24,449 nt of DNA from an uncultured Pelagibacteraceae bacterium (GTDB lineage Bacteria; Pseudomonadota; Alphaproteobacteria; Pelagibacterales; AG-422-B15): assembly GCA_902527075.1 (NCBI GenBank), contig CABZNM010000009.1:1-24449 (forward strand), written 5' to 3'. A model generated the notes under the pieces. It was not told the DNA's origin. It searched no databases and worked only from the letters and a program-made list of their open reading frames with translations. Numbering within the stretch: position 1 is the stretch's first letter; every line of letters begins with the position of its first letter. This document shows, piece by piece, positions 23,683 through 24,449 of the stretch. The translations under genes and the position numbers were made by a program.

Positions 23683-24449
23683 ATGGTTGAAGGATATTGT
23701 CACGAAAAATTTGCTATTGTAAGGGAAATTTTTGAGAAAAATATAAACACTGGCTTTGAAAGAGGGGCAGCTGTTGCAATAGAATTAGAGGGTGAAAAAG
23801 TAGTAGATTTATGGGGTGGTATTGACAATGATGAAAGGGAAACATCATGGCAAAAAGATACAATTGTAAATGTATTCTCCACTACAAAAGGAGTAGCAGC
23901 AATTTGTCTGTTACAACTTGTAGAAGAAGAAAAAATTAAACTAAGTGACCCAGTTTCTAAGTACTGGCCAGAATTTGCTCAAAACGAAAAAGAAAGTATT
24001 CCAATTATTTATCTTCTCAACCATCAATCAGGGCTATGTGGTATTACTAAGACACTACCAAAGAATGCTTTTGAAAATTGGGATCTTATCATAAATAGTC
24101 TAGCTGAACAAAAACCACAATGGAAACCAGGTACTATGCACGGTTATCATGCGTTAACATTTGGACACTTAATTGGTGAAATATTAAGAAGAGTTACTGG
24201 TGAAACATTAGGTCAATATTTTAGTCGTAAAATAGCAAAGCCACTTGGATTGGAATTCTATATAGGATTGCCTGATGAAAAATTTGATAATGTTACTGAT
24301 ATTCAGCCGATCATATTCTCAAAATTTATCAAAATGATGGTACCTCTAATTCAAGTGGTACCAAAATCTCTACTAACTCAGGATTTAGCATTTGCTAAGG
24401 ATTTCAAGAACCCACAAACAATATCTGGGTCAGCTTTTTCAAATCCTGA
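23683..24449 (+). CDS. Beta-lactamase-fold serine hydrolase, N-terminal fragment
   Basis: The frame runs from the ATG at 23683 to the window edge (255 full codons), so the C-terminus is missing. It belongs to the class C beta-lactamase / EstB esterase family: FERGAAVAIELEGEKVVDLWGG near residues 25-46, the nucleophile motif Ser66-Thr-Thr-Lys69 in FSTTKG, LLNHQSGL, and Tyr155 in HGYHALTFG, which replaces the YxN of beta-lactamases. The KPLGLEFYIGLP block is typical. No signal peptide is seen, so a cytoplasmic esterase or amidase of unknown substrate is more likely than an antibiotic-resistance enzyme. Its sequence stops in ISGSAFSNP, about 40-50 residues before the point where the fragment at base 1 would align. 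Confidence 0.9.
   Translation, partial: MVEGYCHEKFAIVREIFEKNINTGFERGAAVAIELEGEKVVDLWGGIDNDERETSWQKDTIVNVFSTTKGVAAICLLQLVEEEKIKLSDPVSKYWPEFAQNEKESIPIIYLLNHQSGLCGITKTLPKNAFENWDLIINSLAEQKPQWKPGTMHGYHALTFGHLIGEILRRVTGETLGQYFSRKIAKPLGLEFYIGLPDEKFDNVTDIQPIIFSKFIKMMVPLIQVVPKSLLTQDLAFAKDFKNPQTISGSAFSNP

Noticed and set aside
23480..24449. tRNA-Ser as an integration site for an inserted element
   Set aside because: No integrase, no repeat of the tRNA 3' end and no composition change in the flanking genes.
1..24449. CRISPR arrays, insertion sequences, prophage, toxin-antitoxin or defence genes
   Set aside because: No regular direct repeats, transposase, phage or defence motifs were seen on either strand; the space is filled by housekeeping genes.

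Overview
The window is a gene-dense, AT-rich stretch of bacterial chromosome. It reads with the standard code, with TGA used as a stop many times, and nearly all gaps are shorter than 110 bases. Two gene orders point to an alphaproteobacterium: the minus-strand series dapA-smpB-folK-rel-pyrE-pdxJ-acpS-lepB-rnc-era-recO, and the pair gatCAB / ruvX-pyrB-plsY-topA read in opposite directions. The low GC, ATGA/GTGA overlaps and tiny spacers suggest a small-genome marine type such as the SAR11, HIMB59 or AEGEAN-169 groups. That placement is inference from gene order and composition, not from a phylogeny.

Layout. Bases 1-297 hold the C-terminal end of a beta-lactamase-fold serine hydrolase. Bases 305-3499 (minus) hold gatC-gatA-gatB, the tRNA-dependent amidotransferase. 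Bases 3548-8228 (plus) hold ruvX, pyrB, plsY and topA, covering Holliday junction or rRNA processing, pyrimidine synthesis, phospholipid synthesis and DNA topology. Bases 8273-11879 (plus) look like one transcription unit: a PuuC-like aldehyde dehydrogenase, a HAD-fold protein, a RidA-family protein, a glycerophosphodiester phosphodiesterase, and a panC gene that stops after 105 codons. Facing it, bases 20235-11876 (minus) form one very tight block of dapA, smpB, folK, rel/spoT, pyrE, pdxJ, acpS, lepB, rnc, era and a recO gene that stops after 131 codons. Bases 20315-22432 (plus) encode a soluble lytic transglycosylase. Bases 23573-22440 (minus) hold tRNA-Ser(GCU) and, directly behind it, a hormone-sensitive-lipase-type esterase. 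From 23683 to the end (plus) is the N-terminal part of another serine hydrolase of the same family as the fragment at base 1.

Most of the window is ordinary housekeeping, and I see no defence system, mobile element, CRISPR array or prophage. The one striking structure is at 11876-11879. Two convergent genes, panC and recO, are both cut short and meet exactly on a shared TTAA whose two strands supply both stop codons. This looks like a single deletion that removed the 3' halves of both genes, or an assembly join. If real, pantothenate synthesis and RecFOR repair would both be affected. Other points worth a look are the matching hydrolase fragments at the two window ends, the lack of rpoZ, pyrC and dprA at their usual places, and an esterase gene that starts 14 bases after a tRNA.
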